A stretch of DNA of 64,000 nucleotides from Mycobacterium genavense ATCC 51234 (GCF_000526915.1 NZ_JAGZ01000003.1:62001-126000); one strand, 5' to 3'; counted from the stretch's first letter, positions 1-20,738 are shown. The notes: generated from the sequence alone by a model not told the origin. A program made the numbers and translations.

Positions 1-127
1 GGTCGGGGTCGACGCTGGAATCCTCCAGCAATTGGTGCAGCGCGCCGTCCAGAATGCGCGCGGTGTCATCGGCCCGCTCCACGTAGCGGCCGATCCAGTA
101 GAGCGCCTCGGCATTTCGCGCCAACAT
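1..127 (-). CDS. Alpha-E domain protein (Rv2410c-like), N-terminal fragment; continues beyond the window
   Basis: Only the first about 42 codons lie in the window; the gene runs off the left edge. The reading starts [20 protein letters not shown], which is the typical beginning of the bacterial alpha-E family (Rv2410c in M. tuberculosis). These small helical proteins are nearly always encoded next to a circularly permuted ATP-grasp protein and are thought to act with it in forming a peptide-like bond; the substrate is unknown. The ATG shares one base with the TGA of the upstream gene (TGATG), so the two are translationally coupled. The 3' half cannot be described. Confidence 0.85.
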   Translation of the reverse strand, partial: MLARNAEALYWIGRYVERADDTARILDGALHQLLEDSSVDPD

Positions 128-1842
128 CAGCGAACCGTCCTCTGCTGTTGTTGCTGCTGCTGTTGCTGTTTTTGCTCCTGCTTTCTGCGGGGCTTGTCTT
201 CCGGAGGATGCTCGGCCTGCAGCGACTGCTGGGGTGGCTCCGCCGAGTCGTCGGGCTCGGGGTCCGTCATGGATTTCGGCAACGAACGCACCACCTCGGC
301 GGCGCCCAGCTCGCGATCGGCGGCCGACGCCCGCGGCGCCAGCACCCAGGTGTCCTTGGAGCCCCCGCCCTGACTCGAGTTGACCACCCGTGACCCCTCG
401 ACCAACGCCACCCGGCTCAGCCCGCCCGGCAACACCCACACCTCGTCGCCGTCGTTGACCGCGAACGGCCGCAGGTCGACGTAGCGCGGCGCCAGCACGT
501 TGTCGATCCGCGTCGGCACGGTCGACAGCTCCATCATCGGCTGCGCAATCCAGCTGCGCGGATCCTCGCGGATCTTCTTCCGGACGGCCGCCAGTTCTTC
601 TCGGATGCCTCCGGACCGAACACGATGCCGTACCCGCCGGATCCCTCGACCGGTTTGATGACGAGTTCGTCGACCCGGTCGAGGACCTCCTCGCGCTCGT
701 CATCCAGCCAGCACCGGTAGGTGTCCACGTTGGCCAGCAGCGGCTTCTCGCCGAGGTAGTACTCGATCATCGTCGGCACGTAGGTGTAGACGAGCTTGTC
801 GTCGCCCACAGCGTTGCCGATCGCGCTGGAGATCACGACATTGCCGGCGCGGGCGGCGTTGACCAAACCGGCCACCCCCAGCACCGAGTCGCCGCGGAAC
901 TGCAGCGGATCGAGGAAGATGTCGTCGATGCGCCGATAGATGACGTCGACCTGGCGCTCCCCCTCGGTGGTGCGCATGTACACCTGGTTGTCCCGGCAGA
1001 ACAGGTCACGGCCCTCGACCAGTTCGACGCCCATCTGTCGAGCGAGCAGGGAGTGCTCGAAGTACGCCGAGTTGTAGACGCCGGGGGTCAGCACCACCAC
1101 GGTCGGGTCGGCCTCGTTGGTGGCCGCGGAATTGCGCAGCGCCCACAGCAGGTGCGAGGCGTAGTCGTCGACGGCCCGCACCCGGTGGGTGGCGAACAGG
1201 TTGGGGAAGACCCGGGCCATGGTGCGCCGGTTCTCCATCACATACGACACGCCTGAGGGCGAGCGCAGGTTGTCTTCGAGCACCCGCCAGGTGCCCTTCT
1301 CGTCGCGGATCAGGTCGATGCCGGCGACGTGGATGCGCACGCCATTGGGCGGGACGATGCCGAAGGCCTGGCGGTGAAAGTGCTCGCAGGAGGTGACCAG
1401 GCGACGCGGGATCACGCCGTCGTTCAGGATCTCCTGGTCGCCGTAGATGTCGTCGAGATACATCTCCAGGGCTTTGACCCGTTGGACGATGCCGCGCTCG
1501 AGCCGGTTCCATTCGGCTGCCGAGATCACGCGCGGCACCAGGTCCAGCGGAAATGGCCGCTCCTGACCCGATAGCGAGAACGTGATGCCCTGGTCGATGA
1601 ACGCCCGGTGCCAGCGCGTCGGCACGAGCTCGCAGGTCCGAGGCGTCCGAGGGCGCCAGCTCGGCGTAGATGCCCTTGTACGGGCCCCGGACGTTGCCCT
1701 GCGCGTCGAACATCTCGTCGAAGGCCATCTCGTAGGCGTCCGACGAGTTGTATCCGCGGAAGATGCGCTCGGAGCGCGCCAACGGTCGTGCCGCACCCCG
1801 CGACCCCCGACTGGCTTTCTCAACCTGGCTCGGAAGACTCAC
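127..1842 (-). CDS. Circularly permuted ATP-grasp type 2 protein (Rv2411c-like), interrupted by two single-base indels
   Basis: Read across two frame breaks, this is a full-length relative of Rv2411c (about 550 residues). Conserved stretches are [17 protein letters not shown] near the start, [32 protein letters not shown], and the glycine-rich [15 protein letters not shown] typical of permuted ATP-grasp nucleotide binding. The family couples ATP hydrolysis to carboxylate-amine ligation; its substrate here is unknown. The first break is an apparent extra base near 1603-1612, the second a missing base near 595; correcting each restores the conserved reading. The C-terminus is low complexity and carries nine consecutive glutamines just before the stop. 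A GTG at 1842 is the likely start, but this is not certain. Operon partner: the alpha-E gene downstream. Confidence 0.85.
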
Positions 1843-1998
1843 TTTTAGGATGCTGCCGCAAATCGACGTTATGGCAGGCCACGAGTTCCCGTTTTGGGAG
1901 AAAACGTAACCGACTGCTAGCCTGAGCAGTCGCAATCGGGTGTGGGGCGCCCCCCGAAACGAACACCGCAACACCACATCGACGAAGGACAGTTCCGC

Positions 1999-2259
1999 AT
2001 GGCCAACATCAAGTCGCAGCAGAAGCGCATCAAGACCAACGAGCGCGCCCGACTGCGCAACAAGTCGGTGAAGTCCTCGCTGCGCACCGCCGTGCGCGCG
2101 TTCCGTGAGGCCGCCGAGGCCGGCGACAAGGACAAGGCCGCGGAGTTGCTGGTGTCGACCAACCGCAAGCTGGACAAGGCGGCCACCAAGGGCGTCATCC
2201 ACAAGAACCAGGCCGCGAACAAGAAGTCGGCGCTGGCGCGGTCCCTCAACAAGATCTGA
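1999..2259 (+). CDS. rpsT: 30S ribosomal protein S20
   Basis: An 86-residue, Lys/Arg-rich protein starting [20 protein letters not shown], which is unmistakably bacterial S20; it binds 16S rRNA in the small subunit. The ATG at 1999 is chosen over longer in-frame starts because a GAAGGA ribosome binding site lies 7-12 bases upstream and because S20 begins MANIKS across actinobacteria. It is divergent from the ATP-grasp gene and convergent with holA, whose 3' end lies 8 bases away, as in the M. tuberculosis Rv2411c-rpsT-holA arrangement. Confidence 0.98.
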   Translation: MANIKSQQKRIKTNERARLRNKSVKSSLRTAVRAFREAAEAGDKDKAAELLVSTNRKLDKAATKGVIHKNQAANKKSALARSLNKI

Positions 2260-2267
2260 TCCCTGGG

Positions 2268-3245
2268 CTATCGGCCCCGGTCGGCCACCAATTCGGCCAC
2301 TTTCCGGACCGCGGACTCCAGCGCGTAGTCAGCTTCCGCGGCGGTTCCCTTGACGTCGGCGTTGAGCTCCGCCACCACTTTCATCGCGGCCGCCACGCTG
2401 TCGCGCGACCAGCGCCGGGCCTGTTTCTGCGCTTTCTGCACCCGCCAGGGCGGCATGCCCAGCTGCCCGGCCAGCCGGTACGGGTCACCGGAGAGCGGGC
2501 CCACCCGGCCGATGGTGTGGATGGCCTCGGCCAGCGCGTCGGCCAGCACCACCAACGGCTCGCCGCGCATCATCGCCCACCGCAACGCCTCGGCCGCGCC
2601 GGCGACGTCGCCGGCCACGGCCTTGTCCGCGATGTCGAAGCCCTTCACCTCGGCCTTGCCGCTGTGATAGCGGCGCACCGCGGCCTCGTCGACCTCGCCG
2701 CCGGTGTCGGCGACCAGCTGTGAGCAGGCCGAGGCCAGCTCGCGCACGTCGGAGCCGACGGCGTCCAGCAGGGCGGTCACGATGTCCTCGTCGACCTTGA
2801 CTCGCAACGCGCGAAACTCTCTGCGGATGAAGTCGACGCGTTCGCTCAACTTGGTGATCCGGGCGCAGGGATGCACCTGGGCGCCCAGCGCCTTCAACTG
2901 GTCGGCCAGCGACTTGGCCCGCCCGCCGCCGGAGTGCACCACCACCAGCGTGGTGGCCGGCGGCAGGTCGGCGGCCACCGTGGCGATCATCGCGACCGCG
3001 TCCTTGCCGGCTTCGGCCGCGGCCTCCAGCACGACGATGCGTTCGTCGGCGAACAGCGACGGGCTCAGCAGCTCGGCGAGCTCGAACGTGCTGACATCGC
3101 CGGCCCGCATCCGGTTGACCGGGATGTCGGGGTTCTCAGAGGTGCCGGCGCGATCGCGCGCCGCCCGCAGCACGTCGGCCACGGCCCGTTCGACCAGCAG
3201 ATCCTCGTCCCCCAGGACCAAGTGCAACGCTGACGCCTCGCTCAC
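2268..3245 (-). CDS. holA: DNA polymerase III delta subunit
   Basis: A 325-residue protein of the HolA family, the clamp-loader subunit that opens the beta sliding clamp. It starts with GTG ([20 protein letters not shown]), typical of the actinobacterial delta subunit, and has the usual C-terminal helical region, including [17 protein letters not shown]. It overlaps the upstream comEC stop by four bases (GTGA), so comEA-comEC-holA read as one operon. This is the Rv2413c equivalent. Confidence 0.92.
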   Translation of the reverse strand: MSEASALHLVLGDEDLLVERAVADVLRAARDRAGTSENPDIPVNRMRAGDVSTFELAELLSPSLFADERIVVLEAAAEAGKDAVAMIATVAADLPPATTLVVVHSGGGRAKSLADQLKALGAQVHPCARITKLSERVDFIRREFRALRVKVDEDIVTALLDAVGSDVRELASACSQLVADTGGEVDEAAVRRYHSGKAEVKGFDIADKAVAGDVAGAAEALRWAMMRGEPLVVLADALAEAIHTIGRVGPLSGDPYRLAGQLGMPPWRVQKAQKQARRWSRDSVAAAMKVVAELNADVKGTAAEADYALESAVRKVAELVADRGR

Positions 3246-4708
3246 CCCACGATGGTGTCACGCAGGGCCGACCAATCTGCGCGGGGATCCAGCAGCTCCG
3301 ACGCCGTCCAGGCCAGCGCGCACAGCACCACGACCAGCCCCGCCGCCCGGGTCGAGGCGCGAAACCAGGGCCGCCGCCACAGCACCGCGGCCAGCACCAG
3401 CAGCAGCGCGGTCGAAAAGCCGACCAGCAGCACGCCGGCCAGGCCGTCGGGTACCGGCACGGTCGCCGCGAGCGCATGCGCCGCCACGTGCGCCACCTTG
3501 GCCACCCACCACACCTCCGGGCCGGTGAAACGCATCAGCAGCTGTGCACCGGGCGGCCACAGCACGCACAGCACGGCCGCAGCGCTGCCCAGCACGGTGA
3601 CGGGTGCGATGACCGGCGCCGCGGCCAGGTTGGCGGCCACGGCCACCAGGCTGAACCGGCCCGAGATGCCGGCGACCAATGGCGCGGTCACCACCTGCGC
3701 GGCCAACGCAACCGCGAGGCCATCTGCCAGCGGCTTGGGGCAGCCTTTGGCGGCCAGCCGACGCGACCAGCCCGGCGCGACGACGATCAGCGCGCCCGTC
3801 GCCAGCACCGACAGCGCGAAGCCGGCATCGACGGCCAGCTGGGGACCGACCGCGAGCAGTAGCAGCACCGTGGCCGACAGCGCGGGGATCGCTTGGCGCC
3901 GGCGGGCGGTCAGCATCCCCGCCATCGCGATGGCGCCCATCACCGCCGCCCGCAGCGCGCTCGCGGTCGGCTCGACGACGATCACGAACGCCAGCAGGGC
4001 CACCCCGGCCAGCAGCACGGCCGCCCGCGGGCCGATCAGCCGCCCGGCGAACAGCGCCGCCACGCACACGATCGTGACGTTGGCCCCCGATACCACCGTC
4101 AGGTGGGTCAGGCCGGCCGCACGGAATTCGCCGACGGTCTCGGCGGTGAGGGCCGAGGTGTCGCCGAGGACCAGGGCGCCCAGCAGCGCCGCCGGCGCGG
4201 CGGTCAGGTCGTGGCGACCGGGGCGGTTGATCCGCGCGGAGAACCGCAGCGGCTGGCCCACCCGCACGTCGAAATCCGATGCCCCCGCGAAATCGGTTAC
4301 CCGGCCGGATATCTCGTCATCGCGCAGCCGTTGCAGAGTGGCACGAAACGTCAGCCGGCCCGAGCCCAGCGAGAGCGGGCTCTCGCTGGGCGTTACCGTC
4401 ACCGGGGCGATCGTCCCGAATGCCGCGGTGATCGGATGGCGAGCCACCGCGTCGGCGCGCAACGCGATCGCCACCAGCCCGGCCGCGACGGCCCGGCCCC
4501 GCGGGTGGCGTCCGGACCGGCGCGCCGTGCACCACGCCACGGGGCCGGCCGCGGCGACCAACGCCAGGGAACACGATGCCAACGCCCGCCCGACCGGCCA
4601 CACGATGCCGCAGGCGGTGACGATCCAGCCGGTCAGCGCGGCCGGTACCAGCCGCACATTGAGGCGGGCGAGTTCCAGGCCCGGCGCCGGCGCCGCCAGG
4701 TCAGACAC
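3242..4708 (-). CDS. comEC: ComEC/Rec2 family membrane protein
   Basis: A 488-residue polytopic membrane protein with the ComEC competence domain: the segment around [20 protein letters not shown] is the family signature (HL.VVSG.N). Many hydrophobic helices occupy residues about 20-90 and 190-450. In naturally competent bacteria ComEC forms the DNA channel through the inner membrane; mycobacterial members lack the C-terminal metallo-beta-lactamase domain, as here, and their role is unproven. The GTG start at 4708 overlaps the end of comEA by eight bases. This is the Rv2414c equivalent. Confidence 0.88.
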   Translation of the reverse strand: MSDLAAPAPGLELARLNVRLVPAALTGWIVTACGIVWPVGRALASCSLALVAAAGPVAWCTARRSGRHPRGRAVAAGLVAIALRADAVARHPITAAFGTIAPVTVTPSESPLSLGSGRLTFRATLQRLRDDEISGRVTDFAGASDFDVRVGQPLRFSARINRPGRHDLTAAPAALLGALVLGDTSALTAETVGEFRAAGLTHLTVVSGANVTIVCVAALFAGRLIGPRAAVLLAGVALLAFVIVVEPTASALRAAVMGAIAMAGMLTARRRQAIPALSATVLLLLAVGPQLAVDAGFALSVLATGALIVVAPGWSRRLAAKGCPKPLADGLAVALAAQVVTAPLVAGISGRFSLVAVAANLAAAPVIAPVTVLGSAAAVLCVLWPPGAQLLMRFTGPEVWWVAKVAHVAAHALAATVPVPDGLAGVLLVGFSTALLLVLAAVLWRRPWFRASTRAAGLVVVLCALAWTASELLDPRADWSALRDTIVG

Positions 4709-5436
4709 GAACCAGGGTCCGCAGCTTGTCCAGCCGCGAGGGGCCGATGCCGTCGACGTCGGCGAGCTGGTCGACGCTGGTGAACTTGCCGTTGGCCTGC
4801 CGCCAGTTCACGATCGCGGCGGCGGTGACCGGCCCGACCCCGGGCAGGTCGTCCAGCTGCTCGACGGTCGCGGTATTGAGGTCGAGCACCTCGCCGGTCT
4901 TCGGCCGGGCCGAACCCTTCACCGACCCCGTCGGTGCCGGCGTCTTGGCCGCCGGCGTCGCGCCGGTCGTCACCGAGCTGCCCAGCGCAGCGGGCTGCCC
5001 CGACACGGGCGCCAGCCCGACCACGATCTGCTCGCCGGCGCCGAGCGGGCGAGCCATGTTGAGTTCGATGGTGTCGGCGCCGTCCATCACACCCCCGGCG
5101 GCCTGCACCGCATCGGCGATCCGGGCGCCGGATGTCAACGTGACCAGGCCCGGCTTGTGCACCAGACCGACCACGCTGACCACCACCGGCCGGTCCGGGT
5201 CGGGACTCGCCGAGGATCTCGGGCTTGCCGTGGACGCCTTCTCGACCGGCGGCAGTTTCGCCGACATGACCGGTGCGGGTGGTCGCGGGTCAGCGTGAAA
5301 ATCGTGATCAGCACGGCCAGCGCGGCAGCAGCGAGTTCTGATCCTCGTCGAGCTCCGGCTCCGCGGCGGGCGAATCGATATCCGGGTCGGCGCCGAGGCG
5401 CCGATGCAGCCGCTCGGCGGGAAGTTCTGTTCGCAT
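4701..5436 (-). CDS. comEA: ComEA-like helix-hairpin-helix protein, frame disrupted, missing a middle segment
   Basis: The C-terminal two thirds is clear: a SLBB-like region (VVVSVVGLVHKPGLVTLTSG) followed by a ComEA helix-hairpin-helix DNA-binding domain (LDLNTATVEQLDDLPGVGPV, then DVDGIGPSRLDKLR). The start MRTELPAERLHRRLGADPDI at 5436 lies in another frame, and the membrane-anchor segment (LAVLITIFTLTRD) in a third, around 5285-5345. Compared with the M. tuberculosis Rv2415c protein (about 297 residues from memory), roughly 50 residues between the N-terminal cytoplasmic part and the anchor appear to be absent. Either a small deletion or an assembly error could explain this. In competence systems ComEA binds incoming DNA outside the membrane. 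It is followed by comEC and holA. Confidence 0.75.
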
Positions 5437-5516
5437 GCGGCCGACGGTAGGTGCGCCGACCACCACAGCGGCCTCGACCGGGGGCGTCTGAACCGCTCGC
5501 TGTGGATTAACCGGAG

Positions 5517-5534
5517 GCTGTGCACCAGCACAGC
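5517..5534. promoter_or_regulatory. Short perfect hairpin in the comEA/fadE divergent region
   Basis: The arms GCTGTGC and GCACAGC pair perfectly around a four-base ACCA loop. It lies between the divergent starts of comEA (5436) and the first acyl-CoA dehydrogenase (5628). A related CCACAGCG/CGCTGTGG pair occurs just upstream (about 5463-5505). It could be an operator or a leader hairpin; nothing in the sequence decides. Confidence 0.3.
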
Positions 5535-5627
5535 GCGGGATGGGTCAAGATGGAACTCGGAGCGCACGACCGGACAGCCGTCACAAACCGTGGTCGACAC
5601 GCTCAAACCCCAGGCAAAGGAGTCTGC

Positions 5628-6788
5628 ATACAACTGGCGCTGACGCCGGAGGAAGCCGCGTTCCGCGACGAACTTCGCCACATGTTCACGACCAAGATCC
5701 CGCAAGACGCGCGCGACCGGGTACGCCAGGGCTCGGCGGAAGTGGTGCACGACGACGTCGTCACCAGCCACAAGATCCTGCACGAGCACGGCCTGGCCGT
5801 CCCGAGCTGGCCGGTCGAGTGGGGCGGCAAGGACTGGACCCCCACCCAGCACCAGATCTGGGCCGACGAACTGCAGCTGGCATGTGTCCCCGAGCCGCTG
5901 AACTTCAACACCAAGATGGTGGGCCCGGTGATCGCCGAGTTCGGTTCTCAGGAGCTCAAGGAGCGCTTCCTGCCGCCGACGGCCAGCCTCGACATCTGGT
6001 GGTGCCAGGGCTTTTCCGAGCCCGAGGCCGGTTCCGACCTGGCCTCGCTGCGCACCACCGCCGTCCGCGACGGCGACAGCTACGTCGTCAACGGCCAGAA
6101 AACCTGGACCACCTTGGGCCAGTACGCCGACTGGATCTTCTGCCTGGTCCGCACCGACCCGCAGGCGCCCAAGCGCCAGGCGGGTATCTCGTTTCTGCTG
6201 TTCGACATGAAGACGCCGGGTATCACCGTGCGGCCCATCAAGACGATCGACGGCGGCCACGAGGTCAACGAGCTGTTCTTCGAAGACGTCCGGGTGCCCA
6301 CCAATCAGCTTGTCGGAGAAGAGAACAAGGGCTGGACCTACGCGAAGTTCCTGCTGGGCAACGAGCGCACCGGCATCGCCGGCGTGGGTCGCACCAAGGT
6401 GCGGCTGGCCGAGGTGAAGAAATTCGCGGCGCAAGCCGGCGTGCTCGACGACCCACTGTTCGCGGCCCGGCTGGCCGAAGCCGAAAACGATTTGCTGGCA
6501 CTGGAACTCACGCAGGCGCGGGTGGTGACCGATTCCGCGGACGGGCAGCCCAACCCGGCGTCGTCGGTGCTCAAGTTGCGCGGCAGCCAGTTGCAACAGA
6601 TCGCCACCGAGCTTCTTGTTGAGGTCGCCGGCGCGGACGCGTTGGCCGCCGACGGGGACGACCTCGCGTCTCCGGCCTGGGCGCAACACAGCGCGCCGCG
6701 CTACCTCAACTACCGCAAGACGTCGATCTACGGCGGCAGCAGCGAGGTGCAGCGCAACATCATCGCGTCCAGCATTCTGGGATTGTGA
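5628..6788 (+). CDS. Acyl-CoA dehydrogenase (FadE), first of a pair, with apparent ATA start codon
   Basis: A 386-residue acyl-CoA dehydrogenase. The FAD/substrate region reads WWCQGFSEPEAGSDLASLRT near residue 125-145, and the C-terminal motif is YGGSSEVQRNIIASSILGL. It would oxidise an acyl-CoA to the enoyl-CoA. The Glu usually found before the Gly-Thr/Ser of the C-terminal motif (YEGT) is Gly here, as in many mycobacterial FadEs that work as heterotetramers with a neighbouring FadE. The family N-terminus is MQLALTPEE; in this sequence the first codon is ATA, five bases after an ideal AAAGGAG, so the true start is a rare ATA or a sequence error for ATG. An upstream in-frame ATG at 5550 is possible but has a poor ribosome site. 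The second FadE follows after 7 bases. Confidence 0.85.
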   Translation: MQLALTPEEAAFRDELRHMFTTKIPQDARDRVRQGSAEVVHDDVVTSHKILHEHGLAVPSWPVEWGGKDWTPTQHQIWADELQLACVPEPLNFNTKMVGPVIAEFGSQELKERFLPPTASLDIWWCQGFSEPEAGSDLASLRTTAVRDGDSYVVNGQKTWTTLGQYADWIFCLVRTDPQAPKRQAGISFLLFDMKTPGITVRPIKTIDGGHEVNELFFEDVRVPTNQLVGEENKGWTYAKFLLGNERTGIAGVGRTKVRLAEVKKFAAQAGVLDDPLFAARLAEAENDLLALELTQARVVTDSADGQPNPASSVLKLRGSQLQQIATELLVEVAGADALAADGDDLASPAWAQHSAPRYLNYRKTSIYGGSSEVQRNIIASSILGL

Positions 6789-6795
6789 GGCAGCC

Positions 6796-7901
6796 ATGGA
6801 CTTTCAGTTGACTGACGAGCGGGCCTGCTGCGCGACACGACCCGCGATCTGTTGTCCCGCAGCTACGACCCGGAGAGCCGCATCAAGGTCATCGGCTCTG
6901 ATCTGGGCTGGAGCCGGGAGGTCTGGAGTCAGCTTGCCGATACCGGGATCCTCGGCCTGGGCTTCGACCCGGACGAGGCGGGACAGATCGAGATCATGGT
7001 CGTGCTCACCGAGGCCGGGCGCCGGTTGGCCCCCGAGCCGATCCTGCATGCCGCGTTGGCGCCCGGTGCGCTGATCGCCGAGCTCGGCACCGACGCCCAG
7101 AAAGGGCAACTCGACGACGTCGCGGCGGGACAACGACTGCTGGCCTTCGCCTACCTGGAGCCGGGTCAGCGCAGGCCGACCACCACGGTCACGACTCAGG
7201 CTGCGCGACAAGGTGATTCGTGGACGTTGACCGGCCGCAAGAACCCGGTGCTGGCCGGCGACTGCGCCGACGCGTTGGTGGTCAGCGCCACGCTGCCGGA
7301 CGGCGGCACCGGGCTGTTTCTGGTCGACGCGAAGGTGGTCACCCGTCATCCGTTCCGGATCTTCGACGGTCAACGTGGCGCGCAGGTCGACCTCGACGGC
7401 GCGGCCGCCGAACCGTTGGGCGACGCGGTCGACGTGTCGGATGCCATCAGCGGTGCCATCGTTCGCATCCAGTCGGGGCTCTGCGCCGAAGCGGTCGGCG
7501 CGATGGAGGAAGCGCTGCGGCTGACCACCGATTACCTCAAGACCCGCAAGCAGTTCGGGGTCACGCTCAACAAGTTCCAGGCGCTGACCCAGCGGGCCGC
7601 CGACATGTATGTGTCGCTGGAAATGGCGCGCAGCATGAGCCTGTACGCCGCGATGTCGATCGCCGACGGGAACCTCGACCCGCTGATCGCGTCGCGGGCC
7701 GACGTGCAGATCGGCCGGTCGGGCCGCCACATCGCGCAGGAGTCGATCCAGATGCACGGCGGAATCGGGGTGACCGCCGAATATCCGGTGAGCCACTACG
7801 CGGCCCGGCTTACCGCAATCGAGCACACGCTGGGCACCTCGGTCGATCACGTGCACAACCTGATCGACCACCTCGCCGACTACGACCTGGCCCGGCTCTA
7901 A
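6796..7901 (+). CDS. Acyl-CoA dehydrogenase (FadE), second of a pair, one frame break near the start
   Basis: Starts MDFQLTDE at 6796, with GAGG five bases upstream. The frame breaks at about 6820-6825, where one base seems missing, and continues as LLSRSYDPESRIKVIGSDLG to the end. Restored, it is about 368 residues, a normal size. It shows the acyl-CoA dehydrogenase C-terminal pattern (TTDYLKTRKQFGVTLNKFQA, then MHGGIGVTAEYPVSHYAARL). Adjacent FadE genes of this kind commonly form alpha2-beta2 enzymes in mycobacterial steroid and lipid degradation; that is my inference here. The substrate is unknown. The position next to the polyketide locus may or may not be functional. Confidence 0.82.
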
Positions 7902-7915
7902 GCAGCCGTTACGGC

Positions 7916-7972
7916 CGAACGTCGAGTTGTCGGGCCGGAACTCGAGCTTTTCGCCCGACAACTCGACGTTCG
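7916..7972. terminator. Perfect 20-bp inverted repeat between convergent fadE and pks (bidirectional terminator candidate)
   Basis: The left arm (7916-7935) and right arm (7953-7972) are perfect reverse complements over 20 bases, with core GTCGAGTTGTCGGGC pairing with GCCCGACAACTCGAC. They are separated by a 17-base loop that itself contains CTCGAG. It sits between the stop of the plus-strand dehydrogenase (7901) and the stop of the minus-strand polyketide synthase (8013). Mycobacterial terminators often lack a U tract, so a strong hairpin between convergent genes fits termination in both directions. A protein-binding site is an alternative. Confidence 0.6.
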
Positions 7973-8012
7973 CGCGTCAGCTCGCCTCCTGCGACGGCGA
8001 GTCCGACGGCGC

Positions 8013-18932
<10,920 letters not shown>

Positions 18933-19240
18933 GCGGTTGCCCTCCCTGCCCTTGGCCAGTCAAGATCCGCTCCGCGGGTGGCTCGGTCGGCTTCTCGAAG
19001 CACCTTTCCGAAAGCCAGCACTGCCCCCATTGCAGCGCCCCCGCCGCGCGACGAAGCCAGTGCGGTTGCCGCTCTGCGCTTCTTGCCCCGCCGTTCGATC
19101 GTCGCGACGGCCCGTCGGATCTCTGAGTGAGTGTAGGCCGTGGCCCAACGCATGTTCGCGAAGGCGATCGCCCGGCGGGTTATCTTGGTGACGCCGCCAA
19201 TGGCCGGACCGGGACCGTTTAAACCGAGGGGGACGTAGTT
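18933..19240. promoter_or_regulatory. Divergent promoter region between pks and papA
   Basis: These 308 bases separate the starts of the polyketide synthase (minus) and the acyltransferase (plus) and must hold the 5' regions of both transcripts. There is no convincing gene on either strand. The ribosome binding sites are visible at the two ends: GGGAGGG for pks and GAGGGGGA for papA. A TTATCTT at about 19174-19182 resembles a mycobacterial -10 (TANNNT) reading toward papA, without a clear -35. I see no strong inverted repeat. Confidence 0.5.
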
Positions 19241-20662
19241 TTGCGCATCGGGAAAATTACGATCGGCGCACTCGACGATTGGACGCTGACCCCGGGCGCT
19301 GTCACCTCGTGGCACCCGACGGACGCGGCAAAAGACAAGGTCCGGCAGGCGCCGGTCAGCTCGGTGCCGGTCAGCTACATGCAGGGTCAGCATCTTCGTA
19401 ACTACTGCGACCGGGCGGCCGAGGGGCTGAACTTCTCCCGGCAAATCATCGCGACCTGTGAGTTGCCTGGGACTTGTGATGTCGCGGCCATGAACCACGC
19501 CGTCAACGCCTATCTGCGTCGACACGACACGTTCCGCAGTTGGTTCGAGCGCACCGCTAGCGGCGAGTTCGTCCGGCATACGCTGCGCGATCCGGCTGAT
19601 ATCGAGTTCGAGCCAATCGATCACGGCCCGATGACCGTCGACGAAATCCACGCTCACGTCGTGGCCATACCGAACCCGCTGGAGTGGGGCTGTTTCACGT
19701 TCGGGATCATCCAGAGCGAGAGCCACTTCACCTTCTTCGCGGCCATGGATCACGTGCATGGGGATGCGACATTGGTCGGCACCACGATGATGGAAGCCAA
19801 CGGCATGTATTCGGCACTGAGCAGCGGCGGTGAGCCCCTTGTTCTCCCCGATGCCGGCAGCTTCGACGACTTTTGCGTCCGCGAGCGCGAATACACGTCG
19901 ACTTTGACCGTCGATTCGCCCGAGGTGCGCGCGTGGATTGAGTTCGCCGACAACAACAATGGCGGTTTTCCGGAATTTCCGCTGCCACTGGGCAACCCGT
20001 CGGAATCCAGTGGCAGTCAGATGACCTCCGAACTGCTGATGGACGTGGCCGAGACGCAGCGATTCGAAGCGGCCTGCACGGACGCCGGTGCGCGCTTCGT
20101 CGGCGGCTTGTTCGCCTGCTTTGCTCTGCTGGAGCATGAATTCACCGGCGCTCTCACCTATTACGGGCTCACACCCAGGGATTCGCGCACCGCCGCGGAC
20201 AATTTCATGACGCAGGGCTGGTTTACCGGCTTGATTCCGATCACCGTGCCCATCGCCGCGGCCTCTTTCGGCGATGCGGCCTGGGCAGCGCAGGCGTCCT
20301 TCGATTCGGGCCTCAACATGGCGAAGGTACCCTATTACCGGGTATTGGAATTGGCGCCGTGGTTGAACTGGCCGCGGCCGAATTTTCCGGTGTCGAACTT
20401 CTTCCACGGCGGCGCCGCGCCGCTCAACGCCATTCTTGCCGCGGCCGACCTGGGCCTTGCGAACAATATCGGAATCTATCCCGACGGCCGGTATTCCTAT
20501 CAGCTGACCATCTATGTCTTCCGGTACGACGAGGGCACGGTCATGGCGATCATGCACCCCGACAATCCGGTCACGCAGAAGTCGGTCGGCCGCTATATGG
20601 CGGCGATGAAGTCCGTGTGCGGGCGGGTCGCGGGCCGTGGGCACTGGGGACGCGTCGCGTAG
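19241..20662 (+). CDS. papA3: PapA-family acyltransferase (condensation-domain fold), TPP pathway
   Basis: 473 residues beginning MRIGKITIGALDDWTLTPG from a TTG with GAGGGGGA upstream; this MRIG start and the early SWHPT motif are characteristic of the PapA proteins of trehalose lipid loci. The catalytic HxxxD motif is HVHGD at residues 171-175. PapA enzymes transfer polyketide or fatty acyl chains onto trehalose without needing a thioesterase. Between a phleic-type Pks and an MmpL10-type transporter its likely role is acylation of trehalose to the diacyltrehalose intermediate in the cytoplasm. PapA1/PapA2/PapA3 of sulfolipid and acyltrehalose pathways are the closest named families; the symbol follows the M. 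smegmatis TPP cluster naming and is assigned by context. Confidence 0.85.
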   Translation: MRIGKITIGALDDWTLTPGAVTSWHPTDAAKDKVRQAPVSSVPVSYMQGQHLRNYCDRAAEGLNFSRQIIATCELPGTCDVAAMNHAVNAYLRRHDTFRSWFERTASGEFVRHTLRDPADIEFEPIDHGPMTVDEIHAHVVAIPNPLEWGCFTFGIIQSESHFTFFAAMDHVHGDATLVGTTMMEANGMYSALSSGGEPLVLPDAGSFDDFCVREREYTSTLTVDSPEVRAWIEFADNNNGGFPEFPLPLGNPSESSGSQMTSELLMDVAETQRFEAACTDAGARFVGGLFACFALLEHEFTGALTYYGLTPRDSRTAADNFMTQGWFTGLIPITVPIAAASFGDAAWAAQASFDSGLNMAKVPYYRVLELAPWLNWPRPNFPVSNFFHGGAAPLNAILAAADLGLANNIGIYPDGRYSYQLTIYVFRYDEGTVMAIMHPDNPVTQKSVGRYMAAMKSVCGRVAGRGHWGRVA

Positions 20663-20738
20663 CGTGGGTCCATCCGATGGCTGAAGCTTTTCTGACTTGC
20701 GGTGGGGCACGCCACGGACGAGCCCGGCTTAACAGCGG

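Noticed and set aside
3252..5450. A 732-codon open frame on the plus strand
   Set aside because: Antisense to comEC and comEA, low-complexity Ala/Arg/Pro/Thr composition, no motifs; a high-GC shadow frame.
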